A stretch of DNA of 15,785 bases from Hydrogenophaga sp. (GCA_018335615.1 JAGXRS010000223.1:1-15785), one strand, 5' to 3'; shown: positions 1 through 8,794, counted from the stretch's first letter. A program made the numbers and translations. The notes: generated from the letters alone by a model not told the origin.

Positions 1-39
1 GCCCGCCGGGTGCGTGGGCTGAAAGGCGCCAGAGGCAAA

Positions 40-963
40 TCATCGTTGGCACAACACCCTGCCGAGACGTCTGCCTGTTCTGCCTCGTCCCAACCCGGCA
101 AAACACGCCCCGAATCCAGCCAGCATCAAGGCGAGGGATGACGGCTCCGATACCTCCGCTCCATTCCCAACATCCAGGTCGTACACGTGCCCGCTTGCCC
201 CAACGAACGACACCCCGACTGCTGAGAGGTAGGTGTGGCTGCTGTTGAGAGCACCGACTTCCGCGAAATTGCCGGGAAACGAGCCGGCCACTTCATTGGC
301 ACCGACTCCGGCGTAGGTGCCCGCGACCATGCTCCCGTGCACCAGCAGAAGTGAGCCAACAAACGTATTGAATGAAAATTCAAACTTGGCATTTTCTAAA
401 CTTTGCTCTAAGGCGCAAGCCCCCGCAAAGTAAGGCGTCTCATTGCAAACCGAGAACTGCAGCAGAGCGCCCGCACCATCCGATGCGTTGATCTCGTAGT
501 TCGCCTGTAGCCAAGCATGCGCAAATGAGGTCACCTCTCCCAAGATACTGGTTGACTGAGCATATACATCCCCATTGACGGCAAGCGTTGCCTTCACCGT
601 CACAGGGGTACCCAGAGCGTACGAACCGCTCGTGACCAGCACTTCATCCCAGAACTCCGCCGATGCTTTCGCTTGTGCTGAAGTACTGAATTGACCGCTG
701 CTGGCAAGTGTTTGGGAATTGAGGGAAAGGCCGACGTTTCCATAGTCCGCTCGGACATGGTATTGGGCCTTCCCAATACCCGCGCTCACTGAGTCAGTGA
801 AGACAACAGAAGGAATAGAGTGGCTCGGTGAAATAGACACGCACCCCACAACGTCCGAACCGGTGTTGACTTCGCAGAAACCCGTGGTATTGACGGCAGC
901 ACTCCATCCAGACAACGGGATGAAGAGCAAGCCCAACGCGACGGTTTTGAACATTGCTTTCAT
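40..963 (-). CDS. PEP-CTERM sorting-domain exported protein
   Basis: This encodes a 307-residue exported protein of unknown specific role. The N-terminus is a signal peptide: a Lys-containing start, a hydrophobic stretch at about 7-20, and a likely cleavage near S21-A22-A23. The C-terminus is a PEP-CTERM-type tripartite tail: V-S-E-P-S-S at 271-276, a hydrophobic helix at about 277-291, and an Arg-rich end from 293. In this system the tail is recognised by exosortase (EpsH/XrtA), cleaved, and the protein is sent to the surface or extracellular matrix. The tail is slightly unusual: it runs on after the Arg cluster to L-C-Q-R, and Ser replaces the usual Pro before Glu. Cys pairs 30/41 and 173/183 could form disulfides outside the cytoplasm. 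The body (about 25-270) is Ser/Ala/Gly-rich beta-type sequence I do not recognise. I chose the ATG at 963 because AAAGG lies about 7 nt upstream; an in-frame ATG at 978 is the alternative. No exosortase gene is in the window. Confidence 0.85.
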   Translation of the reverse strand: MKAMFKTVALGLLFIPLSGWSAAVNTTGFCEVNTGSDVVGCVSISPSHSIPSVVFTDSVSAGIGKAQYHVRADYGNVGLSLNSQTLASSGQFSTSAQAKASAEFWDEVLVTSGSYALGTPVTVKATLAVNGDVYAQSTSILGEVTSFAHAWLQANYEINASDGAGALLQFSVCNETPYFAGACALEQSLENAKFEFSFNTFVGSLLLVHGSMVAGTYAGVGANEVAGSFPGNFAEVGALNSSHTYLSAVGVSFVGASGHVYDLDVGNGAEVSEPSSLALMLAGFGACFAGLGRGRTGRRLGRVLCQR

Positions 964-1299
964 GATGCAGCCTTTCATGGATGGGCAGTCAAAAGATCAA
1001 TCCCCGATCTCTTGGACGCTCCACGCATAAAGTGAGCCACGTATAAAACCCGATAGAAAACAACGACGTGCCGGTGCAGGGCCAGGCTCCCTGTCAAAAT
1101 ATCCGACAGCCTCAGCGGGATATTGACCACGGTTTCTGCCCAGTTGGCGCGGCGCTGCCGCCAGTCGATCAAGACGCGGTGCGTGCTCTGACTGGACGTG
1201 CGCACCGCACCGCCGAGGTGGCGGTGGACCTGATCGAGAGCCTGTTCAGCAAGTCCACGCTGATACGCCAGTCGGCACCGCGCGGGCTCTGATCAGCCA

Positions 1300-1316
1300 G
1301 CGCTCGCATAGAGCGC
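1300..1316 (-). terminator. Candidate stem-loop downstream of paaZ
   Basis: GCGCTC and GAGCGC form a perfect 6-bp stem around a 5-nt loop. An outer TCAGC/GCTGA pairing brackets it imperfectly. It lies about 85 nt past the paaZ stop codon on the minus strand. There is no T-run, so it is a weak intrinsic terminator candidate or simply a structured 3' end. Confidence 0.3.
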
Positions 1317-1337
1317 CGCTGCTGACCGCAATACAAA

Positions 1338-1351
1338 CGTGAGTGTTCACG
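1338..1351 (-). terminator. Candidate short terminator hairpin after paaZ
   Basis: Read on the minus strand, CGTGA-ACAC-TCACG forms a 5-bp stem with a 4-nt loop, followed directly by TTTGTATT. It lies about 50 nt past the paaZ stop. The T-rich tail suits an intrinsic terminator, but the stem is short. Confidence 0.35.
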
Positions 1352-1398
1352 CTACCCCACCCGCTGCCCGACAGGACGGACGTGTACCGTGGCGGTGT

Positions 1399-3447
1399 TC
1401 AGGCCTTCTTGGAGACCAGGGTCAGGATGTCGTAGCTGGCCACCAGCTCACCGTGCTGATTGGTCACCTCGACATCCCATGCCACCACGCCCTGGCCCAC
1501 GCCTTTGTCGTCCTTGCGGTTGCGATCGATCTTGCGCTTGGCGGTCAGCCGGGCCTGGATGGTGTCGCCGATACCGACCGGTTTCACGAAGCGCAGGGTG
1601 TCGAGGCCATAGTTCGCCAGCACCGGTCCGGGTGCCGGCGAGACGAACAGACCGGCGGCGGCCGAGAGCACGAAGTAACCGTGCGCAATGCGCTTGCCGA
1701 AGGGTGACTCCTTGGCGGCGATCTCGTCGAAGTGCATGTAGAAGTAGTCGCCCGACAGGCCACCGAAGGCGACGATGTCGGCCTCGCCCACGGTGCGGCG
1801 GTGCGTCAGCAGCGAGTCACCGATCTGCAGGTCTTCGAAATAGCTCCGGAACGGGTGTACGGGCGTTTCATTCACTTTGGCGCCGCGGACGTGCTCGCCG
1901 GTCACCGCCGCAAGCATGGTGGGTGAGCCTTGCACGGCCGCACGCTGAAGGTAATGTTTGACGGCGCGCAGGCCGCCCAGCTCCTCGCCCCCGCCGGCCC
2001 GGCCCGGGCCGCCGTGCTTGAGCACGGGCAGCGGCGAGCCGTGACCGGTCGATTCCACCGCGGATTCGCGGTCGAGGATGTGGAGGCGGCCATGCCAGGC
2101 GGCCGCGACCGGAACCACGCGGGCAGCAACCTTCGGGTCGCGCGTGACCAGCGTGGCCACCAGGCTGCCTTTGCCACGCGCGGCCAGCGCGAGGGCTTCG
2201 TCCAGGCCGTCATAGGCCAGCAGGGTGCTCACCGGGCCAAAGGCTTCGACATCGTGCACGGCTTCCACGTCGAACGGCTTGCGGCAGCTCAACAGGGTGG
2301 GAGCAAAGAACGCCCCTTCGGCCACGCCCGCGCCCTGCGGCTGGAAGGTGTCACGGCCATCAAAGACACGCTCGACCCCCGCCTTCAACAGCAGGGCCAC
2401 GCGCTCTGCCACATCCTGCTGCTGCGCGTGCGACGCCAGCGGCCCCATGCGCACACCGTCCACCGATGGGTCACCGACCACGGTCTTGGCCAGGCGGGCC
2501 TGCAGTTTTTCAGCGACCGCCTCGAGGTGCTGGCGCGGCACGATGGCGCGGCGGATGGCGGTGCATTTCTGCCCGGCCTTGACGGTCATTTCGCGCGCCA
2601 CTTCTTTGACGAACAGGTCGAACTCTTCATCGTCGGGTGTCACGTCGGGTGCCAGGATGGCGCAGTTCAGCGAATCGGCCTCTGCGTTGAACGGCACGCT
2701 CTGGCGGACCAGGTTCGGGTGCACGCGCAGCTTCGCGGCGGTGTCGGCGGAGCCGGTGAAGGTGACCACATCGGCACCCTCCAGCCGGTCCAGCAGATCC
2801 CCCGTGCCACCGATCACCAGCTGCAGGCTGCCCTCGGGCAGGATGCCGGATTCGACGATCAGGCGCATGGCCGCTTCGGTCAGGTAGCTGGTGGCCGAGG
2901 CCGGTTTGCCGATGCAGGGCATGCCGGCGAGGAAGCTCGGTGCGAACTTCTCCAGCAGGCCCCAGACGGGGAAGTTGAAGGCATTGATGTGCACCGCCAC
3001 GCCACCGCGTGGCACCAGGATGTGCGTGCCCGCAAAGCCACCTTTCTTGCCGAGCGCAATCGCAGGCCCTTCGTGGACCACGTTGCCGCTGGGCAGCTCA
3101 TTGCTGCCGATGCCGGCGTAGGCAAAAAGGGTTCCGGCACCGCCTTCGATGTCGATCCAGCTGTCCGCACGGGTGGCGCCGGTATGGGCGGAGACCGCGT
3201 ACAGCTGTTCCTTGTGCTCCATCAGGTACTTGGCGAGCGCCTTGAGGCGCTGCGCGCGCTCCTGGAAATCCAGGGCCATGAGCGCAGGCACGCCCTTGCG
3301 TCGCGCATGCTCGACAGCCTCGCCGAAATCGATGGCGTCGGCATGGAGGGACGCAACGGGTTGGCCGTTGACCGCACTGCGCAGGGTCTGGGTGGGCTGG
3401 GAGCCGATCCATCGGCCGGCAATGTAGCTTTGAAGTGTGGCGTTCAC
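1399..3447 (-). CDS. paaZ: Oxepin-CoA hydrolase / semialdehyde dehydrogenase PaaZ
   Basis: Bifunctional enzyme of aerobic phenylacetate degradation. The C-terminal MaoC-like hydratase opens oxepin-CoA hydrolytically, and the N-terminal aldehyde dehydrogenase oxidises the resulting semialdehyde with NADP to 3-oxo-5,6-dehydrosuberyl-CoA. The ALDH domain spans about 1-510, with general-base Glu256 in F-N-A-E-A-D and nucleophile Cys295 in G-Q-K-C-T-A; these numbers match those I recall for E. coli PaaZ. The hydratase domain spans about 530-680, with Asp567 and His572 in S-G-D-Y-F-Y-M-H and a K-R-I-A-H-G-Y segment after it. The length of 682 is almost that of E. coli PaaZ (681). The start is a GTG at 3447 (V-N-A-T-L-Q-S-Y), chosen by family alignment and a weak GAAAG 8 nt upstream; further in-frame codons upstream lack family resemblance. 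It lies 170 bp downstream of paaJ, so it may be in the same transcript. The enzyme is cytoplasmic, and both active sites look intact. Confidence 0.95.
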   Translation of the reverse strand: MNATLQSYIAGRWIGSQPTQTLRSAVNGQPVASLHADAIDFGEAVEHARRKGVPALMALDFQERAQRLKALAKYLMEHKEQLYAVSAHTGATRADSWIDIEGGAGTLFAYAGIGSNELPSGNVVHEGPAIALGKKGGFAGTHILVPRGGVAVHINAFNFPVWGLLEKFAPSFLAGMPCIGKPASATSYLTEAAMRLIVESGILPEGSLQLVIGGTGDLLDRLEGADVVTFTGSADTAAKLRVHPNLVRQSVPFNAEADSLNCAILAPDVTPDDEEFDLFVKEVAREMTVKAGQKCTAIRRAIVPRQHLEAVAEKLQARLAKTVVGDPSVDGVRMGPLASHAQQQDVAERVALLLKAGVERVFDGRDTFQPQGAGVAEGAFFAPTLLSCRKPFDVEAVHDVEAFGPVSTLLAYDGLDEALALAARGKGSLVATLVTRDPKVAARVVPVAAAWHGRLHILDRESAVESTGHGSPLPVLKHGGPGRAGGGEELGGLRAVKHYLQRAAVQGSPTMLAAVTGEHVRGAKVNETPVHPFRSYFEDLQIGDSLLTHRRTVGEADIVAFGGLSGDYFYMHFDEIAAKESPFGKRIAHGYFVLSAAAGLFVSPAPGPVLANYGLDTLRFVKPVGIGDTIQARLTAKRKIDRNRKDDKGVGQGVVAWDVEVTNQHGELVASYDILTLVSKKA

Positions 3448-3617
3448 AGTGGTGACTTTCGGGTGACAAGTGGGCGGTGCGGCCGGGTGGGATCGTCTCC
3501 CCCGCACACCGTCGGTTGATGGGGTCCGCGCACCAGCGGCCTTGTCGGCTCGCCGGGGCGCAGGTCCGGGCCGGATACCGTCGGGATTATGTGGCTTGAA
3601 AACGGATCCGGGTGGGG

Positions 3618-4816
3618 TCAGACGCGCTCGATCACCAGGGCAATGCCCTGGCCAACGCCGATGCACATGGTGCACAGCGCGTAGCGCCCCTGGATGCGTT
3701 CGAGCTGGTTCAGCGCCGTCATCACCAGGCGTGCACCAGAAGCGCCCAGGGGGTGCCCGATCGCAATGGCACCGCCGTTCGGGTTGACGTGTGCCGCATC
3801 GTCGGGCAGGCCGAGGTCACGGCCAGCGCCTGCGCAGCGAAGGCTTCGTTCAGTTCGATCACGTCCATCTGCGCCAGCGTCAGGCCGGTCAATGCCAGGA
3901 CTTTGCGGGTGGCGGGCGAAGGGCCGAAGCCCATGATGCGCGGTGCCAGGCCGGCTGCGGCCATGCCCAGCACGCGCGCCCGCGGCTTCAGGCCATACCG
4001 GGCCGCCGCGGACTCCGAGGCCAGCAGGATCGCGCACGCGCCGTCGTTGACGCCAGAGGCATTGCCGGCGGTGACCGTGCCATCCGGGCGCACCACACCC
4101 TTGAGCCTGGCCAGCATCTCGAGCGTGGTCTCGGGGCGCGGGTGCTCGTCGACCGAGAAAATCTTGGGATCGCCCTTCTTCTGGGGCAGTGTGACCGGGA
4201 CGATCTCGTTCTCGAAACAGCCCGCCGCCTGGGCGCGGGCCCAGCGCTGCTGGCTGCGAACGGCCAGCGCGTCCTGGTCGGCCCGCGAAATGCCGAAATC
4301 GCTCGCCACGTTCTCGGCGGTTTCGGGCATCGAGTCGATACCGTGGCGCGCCTTCATCAGCGGGTTGACGAAGCGCCAGCCGATGGTCGTGTCTTCAATC
4401 TTGGCCGCGCGCGCGAAGGCGCTCTCGGCCTTGCCCATGACAAAGGGCGCACGGGTCATGCTTTCCACACCACCGGCGATCAGGAGCTGCGCATCACCGG
4501 AACGGATGGTGCGCGCGGCCAGGCCCACGGCGTCGAGGCTGGAGCCGCACAGGCGGTTGATCGTGTTGGCGGGTACGTCGATGGGCAGACCCGCCAGCAA
4601 GGCCGCCATGCGACCGACGTTGCGGTTGTCTTCACCGGCCTGGTTGGCGCAGCCGTAGTACACGTCCTCGACAGCGGCCCAGTCAACGCCGGGGTTGCGC
4701 TCCTGCAAGGCCTTGATGGGCAGGGCCCCGAGGTCATCGGCGCGCACACCGGCCAGGGCGCCGCCATAGCGGCCGAAAGGGGTGCGCACGGCGTCGCAGA
4801 TCAATGCGTGGTTCAT
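3618..4816 (-). pseudogene. paaJ: 3-oxoadipyl-CoA / 3-oxo-5,6-dehydrosuberyl-CoA thiolase, frameshifted
   Basis: This should be the thiolase that cleaves 3-oxo-5,6-dehydrosuberyl-CoA and 3-oxoadipyl-CoA to acetyl-CoA units. The start at 4816 has AAAGGA 7 nt upstream and lies 17 bp after the paaK stop. Residues 1-334 are normal thiolase, with nucleophile Cys90 in N-R-L-C-G-S-S and the N-E-A-F-A-A-Q motif. The frame then slips at 3815-3821, and the old frame stops at 3722 after 30 unrelated residues. The correct continuation (R-D-L-G-L-P-D-D onward) is intact in another frame down to 3618. It carries G-H-P-L-G-A-S-G and C-T-M-C-I-G-V-G-Q-G, the His and second Cys of the active site. Adding back a second copy of CGTGACC at this spot restores A-V-T-R-D-L-G and a 401-residue protein, the length I recall for E. 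coli PaaJ. As written, the gene product should be inactive. A real mutation and an assembly error both remain possible. Confidence 0.9.
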
Positions 4817-4833
4817 CGGGATGTCCTTTTGTT

Positions 4834-6183
<1,350 letters not shown>

Positions 6184-6453
6184 CCGTGTTTCCTAGAAAA
6201 TTGAAAGAATGGATCAGGTAGCGGGTATGCGGGACCCAGGCCCACCCGCTGCTCAGGTGCAGCGGACGGTTGCCCGGTCACAGCCGATTCGGTCCATCGC
6301 CACGTTGTTGCGCCAGGCGCGTTCGCAGGCCGACCGCAGGCGCCAGATGCCGGATGCACCCCACTGTGGGCGGGCGGTTCCGGTCTTTTCTCTGCAGCCA
6401 CTCAGGCCCCCCATGCAGCATCGAATGCTACGGACCCGCCCGTTTTCGCGCTG

Positions 6454-6472
6454 TCAGAAAGTTCTGAAGAAC
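6454..6472. promoter_or_regulatory. Overlapping dyads, candidate operator
   Basis: The 19-bp segment TCAGAAAGTTCTGAAGAAC holds two overlapping perfect dyads that share a half-site: TCAGAA-AG-TTCTGA and GTTCT-GA-AGAAC. This looks like three alternating half-sites for a dimeric regulator, about 95-115 bp upstream of the kinase start. No bound protein can be named from the sequence. Confidence 0.35.
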
Positions 6473-6483
6473 ACTACGGGTTA

Positions 6484-6501
6484 ACCCCGATCGGATGGGG
6501 T
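6484..6501. promoter_or_regulatory. ACCCC/GGGGT dyad, candidate operator
   Basis: ACCCC (6484-6488) and GGGGT (6497-6501) are perfect inverted arms around an 8-bp spacer, 12 bp downstream of the overlapping dyads and about 65 bp before the kinase start. It could be a second protein-binding site or a 5'-UTR hairpin. The arms are short enough to occur by chance. Confidence 0.25.
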
Positions 6502-6567
6502 CAGCGGCAGCCGCGCAGCCCCGATGCCAGCAGCCTAGAATGACCGCCACCAAGCAAGAGCAAGCCC

Positions 6568-7653
6568 ATGAACCGTCCAACACCGGCCGCCGAATCCCCT
6601 GTGGACCTGGATGAGATTCCGTTCCAGGGCATTGTGGAAGCGGCACTGGCGGGTGTCTACGTCGTCCACGACGAGCGCTTTCGCTATGTCAACGGCACGT
6701 TTGCCGCCATGTTCGGCTACGCCATCGCGGAGATGGACGGCATGCACATGCGCGACCTTGTCACGCTGGACTCGGGCGACGACGTGATGGAAAAGTACCG
6801 CCAGCGAATCTCTGGCGAGACGCCTTCCATCCGCTACACCACCAAGTGCCGACACAAGGACGGGCACACCGTTTACCTGGAAATCGATGGTGCACGGGTG
6901 CTGTTTCGCGGTCAGCCGGCGTTGTCGGGGATGGCGATCGACATCACGGAACGGGTGGCGCGACAACAGGAACTCTTGCGATCACGGGAGCAACTGCACC
7001 AACTCGCCCAGCACATCAACACGGTGCGGGAAGAGCAACGGGCGGATTTCGCACGGGACGTGCACGACGTGCTGGGCGGCATGCTGACCTCGATCAAGAT
7101 GGACGTGACCCGCATCCAGCGCCGGGCGGTCAACAGCGACCTCCATGAAATCCTGACCATCACCGACGACCTGTTGAGCCTGACCCAGGAAACCATTGAC
7201 GCGGTGCGGCGTATCGCCGATGAGGCGCGCCCGCGCTCACTGGATTCCTTGGGGCTTTTTGCGGCCCTCCATGAAATGCTGGTGGCATTCGGCGAGCGTT
7301 CGGGCATGGCGGTGTCGTTCCACTTGGATGGCAGCGAGCCGCCCCTTTCCAGCCATTGCTCGACACAGTGCTACCGCATCGTGCAGGAAGCCTTGACGAA
7401 TGTGGTGAGACACGCCGACGCACGCCAGGTGCGCGTCCATGTGCGGGGCCGCGCCGACGGGTTCGAGTTGGACATGGAAGACGACGGCCGGGGCATTGCC
7501 GCCGACACAGCGAAGCGCGCCGGCCTGGGTTTGATCGGCATGAAAGAGCGCGCACGCGAAGTCGGTGGCAGCCTGGAGGTGGCCCCGGCACGCACGGGCG
7601 GCACGCTGATCTCACTGCGGGTGCCGGTTCGGCCTCCGGGGGCGCGGCCGTGA
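6568..7653 (+). CDS. Cytoplasmic PAS-domain sensor histidine kinase (NarL/HisKA_3 type)
   Basis: Sensor kinase of a two-component system, 361 residues with no membrane segment or signal peptide, so it probably senses an intracellular cue. A PAS domain covers about 18-130 (V-H-D-E-R-F-R-Y-V-N-G-T at about 33-44, ending in the typical D-I-T-E-R). A short helical linker leads into the HisKA_3 dimerisation domain, where His166 in R-D-V-H-D-V-L-G-G is the likely phosphorylation site. The HATPase domain shows an N box with Asn278 (Q-E-A-L-T-N-V-V-R-H), D-D-G-R-G-I at 305-310 and G-L-G-L-I-G-M at about 319-325. The ATG at 6568 has no strong ribosome binding site. The gene overlaps the response regulator by 4 bp (GTGA), which supports a cognate pair with coupled translation. 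The signal is unknown. Its position divergent from paaK suggests, but does not show, a link to aromatic catabolism. Confidence 0.92.
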   Translation: MNRPTPAAESPVDLDEIPFQGIVEAALAGVYVVHDERFRYVNGTFAAMFGYAIAEMDGMHMRDLVTLDSGDDVMEKYRQRISGETPSIRYTTKCRHKDGHTVYLEIDGARVLFRGQPALSGMAIDITERVARQQELLRSREQLHQLAQHINTVREEQRADFARDVHDVLGGMLTSIKMDVTRIQRRAVNSDLHEILTITDDLLSLTQETIDAVRRIADEARPRSLDSLGLFAALHEMLVAFGERSGMAVSFHLDGSEPPLSSHCSTQCYRIVQEALTNVVRHADARQVRVHVRGRADGFELDMEDDGRGIAADTAKRAGLGLIGMKERAREVGGSLEVAPARTGGTLISLRVPVRPPGARP

Positions 7654-8270
7654 TCGAGCTGTTGGTCGTCGACGACCACGCCATCTTTCGCGCGGGACTG
7701 CGCCGGCTGCTGTCGGACGAAGCCGACATGCGCGTCGTGGCAGAGGCCACCAGTGGCCAGGAGGCCATCGAGATGATCCGGGACCGGCGCTTTGATGTGG
7801 TCGTCCTGGACATCAACATGAAGGGCCGCAGCGGCCTGGACACCCTGGTGGCCGTGCGCGCCGAGTTCCCGCGCTTGCCCGTCCTGATGCTGTCCATGTA
7901 CATCGAACCGCAATACATGCAGATGGCACTGCGAGCCAATGCCAATGCCTACCTCTCCAAGGACACCCACCCGGCGGAACTGACCAGCGCCATTCGGCGC
8001 GTGGCCGCCGGGGGACACCACATGAGCGGGAACGGCCTCACAGGCACGGGCCCGGATGAAGGCCCCCCGGCACACGAGTCACTGTCGCAAAGGGAGCGAC
8101 ACATCATGATGAAGATCGTGAGCGGTCATTCCCTGACGGAGATTGGTGTGCAGATGTCCCTGAGCGTCAAAACGGTCAGCACCTACCGCAGCCGCCTGCT
8201 GACGAAAATGGGCCTCACCAGCAATGCCGAAGTGGTCCAGTACGCCATGCGAAACGGCCTGATCGATTAG
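7650..8270 (+). CDS. NarL/LuxR-family response regulator
   Basis: Partner of the preceding kinase, a 206-residue DNA-binding transcription regulator. The receiver domain (1-120) has the acidic pair Asp8/Asp9, phospho-acceptor Asp54 in V-V-L-D-I-N-M, and Lys104 in Y-L-S-K-D. The LuxR-type helix-turn-helix is at about 143-206, with L-S-Q-R-E-R and S-V-K-T-V-S-T-Y-R-S-R-L as the recognition region. The start is the GTG at 7650, whose last two bases open the kinase stop codon TGA. This places M-I-E-L-L-V-V-D-D at the N-terminus, as expected for the family, with a G-rich stretch upstream as a weak ribosome binding site. The open frame continues upstream inside the kinase gene, but that part is an out-of-frame shadow. 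Target genes are unknown; the divergent paa promoter region and its own promoter are the obvious candidates. Confidence 0.92.
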   Translation: MIELLVVDDHAIFRAGLRRLLSDEADMRVVAEATSGQEAIEMIRDRRFDVVVLDINMKGRSGLDTLVAVRAEFPRLPVLMLSMYIEPQYMQMALRANANAYLSKDTHPAELTSAIRRVAAGGHHMSGNGLTGTGPDEGPPAHESLSQRERHIMMKIVSGHSLTEIGVQMSLSVKTVSTYRSRLLTKMGLTSNAEVVQYAMRNGLID

Positions 8271-8278
8271 CCGACCGA

Positions 8279-8295
8279 AGCCCCCTTGATGGGCT
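8279..8295 (+). terminator. Candidate stem-loop after the response regulator
   Basis: AGCCC and GGGCT form a 5-bp stem around a 7-nt loop, 9 nt past the response-regulator stop codon. There is no T-run. It is a weak candidate for the operon end. Confidence 0.25.
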
Positions 8296-8431
8296 GTGCG
8301 GGTGGGGCGCCAAGTAAGCCGGAGAGGTGATGAACAGCCAGTGGCGTGTTGAAGCGCGCGTGAGCGTCTGGGGCGGCGGCCGACGGCCTCTGGAACGCCG
8401 TTTGCCCCAGCGTCGGCCAGGAGACACCGCC

Positions 8432-8650
8432 ATGACACGACCTTCCAGCGATCAACCGGCCGGCGCGGCCGACCGTGAACCGACCCAGCCGGCGGCGCCC
8501 ACCTCACCGGGCGATGAAGCGCCCCCCGGCACGCCGGGCACCGGCGAAACGGTGTGCCGTGGCTGTGGTGGCAGCGGACGCAAAGACGGCGCGACCTGCC
8601 CGGAGTGCGACGGCACCGGGCTGGTCACGGTCGGCATCGGCGGCGCTTAA
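8432..8650 (+). CDS. Small protein with two DnaJ-like CxxCxGxG zinc motifs
   Basis: A 72-residue protein. The first 45 or so residues are Pro/Ala/Thr/Asp-rich and probably disordered. The C-terminal part holds C-R-G-C-G-G-S-G and C-P-E-C-D-G-T-G, about 10 residues apart. Two CxxCxGxG repeats are half of the four in the DnaJ cysteine-rich domain and together could bind one zinc ion. There is no J domain, so it is not a DnaJ itself. The role is unknown; an accessory to protein folding or redox handling is possible. The ATG at 8432 is chosen because AGGAG lies 8 nt upstream. An in-frame ATG at 8330, preceded by GGAGAGG, would add 34 Arg-rich residues that look like translated non-coding sequence. 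It lies 161 bp after the response regulator and is followed by a strong hairpin, so it may be its own transcription unit. Confidence 0.75.
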   Translation: MTRPSSDQPAGAADREPTQPAAPTSPGDEAPPGTPGTGETVCRGCGGSGRKDGATCPECDGTGLVTVGIGGA

Positions 8651-8662
8651 CGCGGCGCGTTG

Positions 8663-8690
8663 GTGTGCCCGCGGTGCGCCGCGGGCGCAC
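8663..8690 (+). terminator. Strong hairpin after the small zinc-motif gene
   Basis: GCCCGCGG (8667-8674), TGCG loop, CCGCGGGC (8679-8686) form a perfect 8-bp stem. It extends outward by four more pairs, one of them a G-T wobble, to 8663/8690. It begins 13 nt after the stop codon. The missing T-run means rho-independent termination is uncertain, but a stable transcript 3' end is likely. Confidence 0.5.
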
Positions 8691-8778
8691 GCGGTCCGGC
8701 TTCCGACGGATCGGGCGCCGCCGGCGACACCTTCCATCCGTGGGAGCGGAGCCGCAATTCCTGCGGATCAGGCCCAGA

Positions 8779-8794
8779 AGCGGGGCCCCCCGCT
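8779..8794 (-). terminator. Candidate terminator hairpin at the end of glmS
   Basis: On the minus strand AGCGGGG and CCCCGCT are complementary, giving a 6-bp stem with a 4-nt loop. The first base overlaps the glmS stop codon and the stem is followed by TTCTGG. It is GC-rich with a poor T-tract, so it is a moderate terminator candidate. Confidence 0.4.

Larger units (their letters stand above)
964..1398. other. Intergenic stretch without a recognised gene
   Basis: These 435 bp separate the upstream side of the PEP-CTERM gene from the 3' end of paaZ, so they should hold a minus-strand promoter for the former and a terminator for the latter. Short open frames exist on both strands (plus 1068-1292, minus 975-1205). 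Neither has a convincing ribosome binding site or a family I recognise. Two stem-loops near the paaZ end are listed separately. I found no clear -35/-10 pair for the PEP-CTERM gene. Confidence 0.5.
6184..6567. promoter_or_regulatory. Divergent intergenic region paaK / PAS kinase
   Basis: These 384 bp lie between the divergent starts of paaK and the sensor kinase, so promoters for both should be here. I see no strong -35/-10 pair. A TAGAAT hexamer at 6536-6541 could be a -10 for the kinase, but it has no matching -35. Short open frames through the region have no family resemblance and no good start signals. The clearest structures are the dyads at 6454-6472 and 6484-6501, both nearer the kinase. 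Confidence 0.5.

Noticed and set aside
1040..1080. Sigma-54 (-24/-12) promoter for the PEP-CTERM gene
   Set aside because: On the minus strand CGGCAC-GTCG-TTGT resembles the consensus, but the GG-to-GC spacing is one base short and the -12 GC is GT.
1930..3519. Plus-strand 529-codon open frame opposite paaZ
   Set aside because: It is an antisense shadow of the fully conserved PaaZ, with no recognisable domain.
6209..6484. 91-codon plus-strand frame in the paaK/kinase intergenic region
   Set aside because: It has no convincing ribosome binding site, an unusual Arg/Gln/Pro composition and no family resemblance; it lies where promoters are expected.
8330..8431. Longer N-terminus for the zinc-motif protein
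   Set aside because: A GGAGAGG precedes the ATG at 8330, but the added 34 residues are Arg/Gly-rich and look non-coding. The ATG at 8432 has AGGAG at ideal spacing. The longer form is not fully excluded.
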